The position numbers were made by a program, and so were the translations under genes. Shown piece by piece: positions 59,018 through 64,000 of a stretch of DNA of 64,000 nucleotides. Origin of the DNA: Prinsepia uniflora. Its lineage: Eukaryota; Streptophyta; Magnoliopsida; Rosales; Rosaceae. The DNA lies in assembly GCA_032719365.1 (NCBI GenBank), contig CM064867.1, positions 67,950,136 through 68,014,135 on the forward strand, read 5' to 3'. Numbering within the stretch: position 1 is the stretch's first letter; each line of letters starts with the position of its first letter. Below the pieces are notes generated by a model. That model saw only the letters and a program-made list of their open reading frames with translations, made no database searches and was not told where the DNA came from.

Positions 59018-60114
59018 TTGTAACGCCCCGGAAATTCGAAGAATGTAATATGGTAAAATAATGAATAAAATAACGTTTTTACCCTTGTGAACAGTATGGT
59101 CGATTTGTTGACTTTTTGATTGGTAGGTCAAACGGACGTTGACCGGTGACCATGACGTAGTTTGGGACGTCACGAGTCCATAGACAGGTGGCACGTCCAA
59201 TTCCGACGATCAAGGAAAAAGTTATGACGTCAGGAAGTCCAAGGGCATTTTCGTAATTTGGACAAAAAGGGGGAAAATGTTGACTTTTTATTTGACAACT
59301 GATTTCCACCCAATTCAAGGACCGTTAGGTAGGTCTTGTAACGACCCGTCCCAAATTCCTAGATTAGATTAGTGACTAATCATGATTAGTAAGGCTAATC
59401 GGTGATTAGTTAGGCGAAATCGGACGAACGATGCAAAATGACCGTTTTGCCCCTAGCGTGGGTAAAATGTAGATTTTTCATTCAGGCGGTCAAATGGACT
59501 TTGACCGATGACGTAGTTTAGGGCGTCACGAGTTCATAGACAGGTGGCCCGTTCAATTCTGACATTCGAGGAGGAAGTTATGACGTTCGAAAGTTTATGG
59601 GCATTTTGGTAATTTTGGTTAAAAGGGCCAAATAGTTGACTTTTTGACCTGGATGTCCGATGACCGAGGGCCAAGGGCAATTACGTAGATCAGGATGATA
59701 CGAATCCATAGACAGGCGGCACACTGAAATCGGACTTCGAACGGGCGAGTTATAGGTCACGGAAGTTAGATTTCACTATGCATGTACTTCGAGACGGGGC
59801 TGAGTTGGCAATATCTGATTGGGCAGATATTTTAGGTGGACCTATGGATGGGTGACAAGTGTCACTCATCCCATTGGCTACATCCCTAAAAAGGTGGATC
59901 TACTCAATTAAATATTATTATAATTATTATTATATAATTAATTTTCACAACTTTAAATCCTAACCATCCATTACCAATTAACCTTTTAATCCTCACCCAT
60001 CAATCCTCTCCTCTCTCATCTGATCACATCATCTCCTTCTCCCTTCTCTTCCACAACATCACCTTAATCATTCTTCTACATTTTTCATTTTCTTCCTTTT
60101 CCTCCAAAAACCCG

Positions 60115-60282
<168 letters not shown>

Positions 60283-60744
60283 TCACCACTAATTTCTTGT
60301 GTGAGCTAAACATGACCGTGAGAGAGTGTGGAGGGACTAAGGATGACAAGCCACGACGGAGGACACAACGGAGAGAGAGAACCCGTGAGGTAAAAATATT
60401 CAAAAATTTAAAACTCAGTTTTATTACTTTTTATTCGATTCTAAGGTTTAGGTTAGGTTGCTGGTAGTCCTAGGAGTCGAATAGGATTAGTTATGGGGAT
60501 AGGGATGGCCTAGAACGACCGTGAACGGCGGAGGAAGTCACGACCGCCATTGATGAGCTTGGAAGGTACGTGTTTTGATATTTTTTCCTAGTTTTAAACC
60601 CATAGAACTGAAGGTTAGGATGAAGGGATGAAAATGGGACAAACGGGGAGAGTTTTGGTGGCCGGACGACGGAGAACCAGCCGGGTCAAGCCGTGGGTCA
60701 CGGCGACCCGGTTGCAGGTATTCGGGTCGACCAAGCGGGAGGAC

Positions 60745-60905
60745 AGGGATGACAGGTGACGTCATCCTGCTGACGTCATCATCTTAGGGATGACATCAGC
60801 ATTGTCAGGTCTGACAATGTCAGCTGACATGTCAGAAAATGGGCCAATAGGAGTGTGACACGTGTCACTGTCAGGACTGTCAGTGATGACGTCAGCAGGT
60901 ACTGT
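60745..60905. promoter_or_regulatory. Cluster of TGACGTCA/TGACATGTCA/CACGTG sites
   Basis: Contains GTGACGTCATC, CTGACGTCATC, GCTGACATGTCAG, GTGACACGTGTCAC and ATGACGTCAGC within 160 bp, the same motif types as the cluster at 6183-6520 in a different LTR family. Likely bZIP binding sites; inferred. Confidence 0.65.
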
Positions 60906-61882
60906 AGCAGCGTTGACCCACGCGTTGACCAGGCGTGTGGGGGCGCGTGTGAACAATATTTTGAGTGGGCCCATCATCCTTTTTAAGGTTTCGATGATCC
61001 GGATCCAATGGCGATGGTTTTGGGTCGATCGGAGATCGTTAAGTTGGTCCAATTGAGGTTTTTCACCTCGAGAAACGTGTACGGGGTACGTTGACTTTTC
61101 CGGGAAAGTTTAGGGTTCTTAATATGGACTTGTATAGGTTAGTAGTAACCTTTGGATTTGGTTTGGACAGGTCAGGATGACCCGGAGAGGTCGGATTGGC
61201 TCGGGGTGCAGTATGGCACACAAATCGAGGCGACAGCTTGGACTGTCTATGAGTGCACCTTATTTTCTAAATTGGTGCATGTATAAATGTTTATTATATA
61301 TTTTATTACGTGTTTGATGATGCCATGGGTGCATTTGTATGTGGTTACGTATATGCACGTATTTCGAGGTTTCGGCCTTATACCGTTCTTATACGGGTCT
61401 TTATTTCTTTATTGGTCTAAATGAACTGGTTTTGGATTTCTAAAAGGATAAACTCGGGTATGAGACCCATTTGGTTTGGTCTCGGGCATATGACACTATT
61501 TACGACCTTCGGGTCTAAATCGTGGTCGCGACGGGTGCTATGTGCACGGCGATCGACGATACGACGCTCGCCTCCGGATTGGGATGTGTTCCTTACAGAG
61601 CGGTCACGATGCACGATTCGTGGTCGGGCAGCCTGGGGAGGCTCGACTTCGGAGTGCTGACGGTTCAGGATAGCGATCGGTGATGAGTGCACCATGATCT
61701 TGTGGTGGTCGCGTCGGTTGATTCGTTCACGGCGACATACCAGGATTGAGAGCGGTCCTGGATGGATGGTTGCACGAATCACTATGATCGGAGTCGTGAC
61801 TGACCCTTAGATATCGGGCACGATGCCCAGCTGATGTCATATGTTCGGGCACGAGACGCAGTTGTTTTACACTGATGATTTC

Positions 61883-62045
61883 GGGTCAGGGACCCTAGAT
61901 AGATTTCCAAGTTCATGACGGTTTATGGGAACCGGCATGAACTCTGGAAAGGTCATTGTGGTTCATGACGGTTTATGGGAACCAGTATGAACCTTTATCA
62001 GGTCATTATGGTTCATGACGGTTCAGGGGAACCTGGCATGAATGT
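61883..62045 (+). repeat. GTTCATG hairpin array in the solo LTR
   Basis: GGGTC-AGG-GACCC (61883-61895) is followed by the clearest unit (61911-61942): outer arms GTTCATG and CATGAAC, one A-G mismatch, inner arms CGGTT and AACCG, loop TATGGG. Two further units follow near 61961 and 62011. Confidence 0.8.
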
Positions 62046-62743
62046 TTATGTTATGTATATATATGTATTCATATACCTTCATTTACTTCTATTATCTCCT
62101 TTGGGGAGGGTCGTTGGCCTGGGTGGACCCCGGAGTAGTCACGGAGTACCGACTGAGTGGAGTCACCCCCCAGTTGGGTTCCTTACTCTCAGGAAGGCTA
62201 TGATTACTATTACCTCAGGTAGGGTCAGTGGTCTACGGACATTGGTCTTGACTTTGAGAAGACTCGGATTGAAACCTCGGTAGCACACGCGTAGCTTTGG
62301 AAACCGTGACAGGATTGGTTGTGTGAATTATATGTGTATATGATATAAATATGATATATGATATGTGATGTGTGTTTACACAGGTTTTGGGCAGTGGCCC
62401 TTATGGTTAGTTTCTTATGATTTGGGCTGAGTCCCTCATGGATTTGGGAAGTGGCCCGTACGGTCGTTTTCATTATGGTTTTGGGCTTAGTTCCCACATA
62501 TGGTTCTTGCGGTTAAATGGTTTTTGAATGTATGCATGCTTTTTAGTGAAGGGTATAAAGGTCTTTATGAAATATTTTTTTTATAAACTCTTTATTTTTA
62601 TCCACTCACAGTCTTTCTGTTTTTAATACCCTTCAGGATGACATCGGATGTGGACTGTAGCAGAGATCGAGATATCACATACCTCCTCCAGATCCTGGCG
62701 TACTCTGATAGCCCGGGAGGGCAATGGTCGGAAATATCCCTTG

Positions 62744-62762
62744 TCTGACACTTCGTGTCAGA
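62744..62762 (+). repeat. U5 hairpin
   Basis: TCTGACAC-TTC-GTGTCAGA followed by CGGGAGCAGG, identical to 37050-37068. Confidence 0.8.
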
Positions 62763-64000
62763 CGGGAGCAGGGTCATCCCGCATTAATCCTGAGGGGATT
62801 GGGATGGGTCCTGTCAGGTCTCGATGCCCTGAGTCGGTAGACAGGCGGCACGCTAAAAACAGACATCGGACGGTTGAGTTACGGGTCTTGGAAGAGGAAG
62901 GGCATTTTGGTAATTCTATGCAGAAGGGTAAAATGGTAATGTTACCAAGCCCAGTTTGAACAGTCGTAGGTGGACTTTGTTTAACAGAGTAGTGGACTAT
63001 TCAGTGCAATTTTTTAACCCTGGCTGTCTGAGCAGAGAATTGTTTAACCAAGATAGTGACATTGGGGAGAGTTAGTGGCATTGAGGCATGGTTTGGGCAG
63101 GAAACCAGAGCACGAGAAGGGTTTTAAAACTGAGTTTTGGGCTGTGCGGGAAACAGTTTTGCAAGTAGGCCAGTGAGATTCCCACGAGATGTCTGCTGAA
63201 CGGTTGATTATCAGAGAGTTAGAAGAGTGAGAGAGGATCATTCTGTTGAAGAGAGGGCTGAGAGCTATAGAGAAAAACCAGAGTTCGTGAAATTGTGAAA
63301 ATTGGAGGGAAATTAGATTTTTAATTTGGGAGTCGAGTTGGATGAAACCAAGGATTGGTTTAGTCTTCTGGGACCATTTGGAACTCAACCCCATCGATTT
63401 CGAAGGGAATTGATCACAGATTGGCCAAGAACAGAAGCCCCTGGTTCTGAGAATTTTTGATCTTGAAGACGACTACTTCTTGGTAAGCTTTCCTGAAATT
63501 GTTTGTGTTAGAGTGTTCGTTTAGATCCCCTAAAGCTCATGTCTAAGTTAATTGGGAAATGGGGCTGAGTTAGGTGAGTTTCAGACGTCGACCCGTTCAA
63601 CTGTTCAAGTATGAGTTGATCGATTTAGGGAAAATTGAAGATAATTAAGGAAAGAGATCTTAAATTAACATGTTAAGGAATGATTAGGTGGAAGAAGGGA
63701 AGTTTTAGAGTGTGAATTGATGGGTAATCGGTCGGGTCGAGTCGCGGGTTGAGGACCCGTTTAATAGGCTAGTCGGGTGAAGATGGTGACACTGTAGCAG
63801 TCACTGTAGCAGGCGTGTGACTTTCACGCGCAGCCACTTTGGGCGGCGCGTGACGATGCGTGAGACCTTGTTTTCGATCACAGTCAACTTGAGATTTGAT
63901 CCTTTCAGTTTATTGAACATTTTTTATTTAAAGTTCGAGTCGATCAGATGTCGTTTGGGATAGTTTTGAGGGTTCGGAAGTTTAGGGCCTTAAGTTAATT

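Overview
This is a piece of a plant nuclear genome, almost certainly a flowering plant and probably a eudicot. It consists almost wholly of transposable elements nested inside each other. No host gene, rRNA, tRNA or CRISPR array can be supported. The evidence is: Ty3/gypsy gag-pol proteins with a C-terminal chromodomain-like tail (Tekay/Del type), primer sites matching plant initiator-tRNA-Met (TGGTATCAGAGC), an L1-type LINE carrying a C-terminal RNase H, a PIF/Harbinger DNA transposon with TAA target duplications, and AT-rich filler.

Layout. 1-7685: a young Tekay-type retrotransposon on the minus strand with an uninterrupted 1483-codon gag-pol and a 2.8 kb 5' LTR; its 3' LTR runs off the window. 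7686-9060: old LTR remnant. 9626-12085: decayed Harbinger element containing a large (AAT)n tract. 12089-16160: AT-rich sequence with no supportable gene. About 16600-37202: one L1-type LINE, split by a solo LTR (17873-21046), a short gag-only LTR element (21726-23609) and a second solo LTR (26143-37122). That second solo LTR is itself split by a gag-only element with 3 kb LTRs (26892-34713). Four of these junction sets have visible 5-bp target duplications. 37203-40802: LTR remnant, a minus-strand LINE fragment and AT-rich sequence. 40803-49291: LTRs of related families, including two homologous non-coding elements facing each other (42511-about 46260 on plus, about 46261-49124 on minus). 49292-64000: a decayed plus-strand Tekay-type element whose two LTRs each carry a different nested solo LTR.

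How the parts relate. Only the element at 1-7685 could plausibly supply its own proteins. Two elements encode Gag only, and two more keep LTR and primer site with no recognisable protein; all would need proteins from another copy. The LTRs share a common grammar: a U3 box, usually duplicated; bZIP- and WRKY-like site clusters; a GC-rich hairpin beside an ACTGTAGC box; an array of short perfect hairpins; and a U5 box ending in GTCAGACGGGAGCA.

The most unusual signal is the hairpin arrays. Different LTR families use different stem sequences, but stems are kept by paired (compensatory) changes. In several families the array lies between inverted copies of GTGAGTGGAC and GTCCACTCAC. This looks like a conserved folded domain in the LTR transcript, and I do not know of a description of it. 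Everything here was read by eye, with no alignment or database search.
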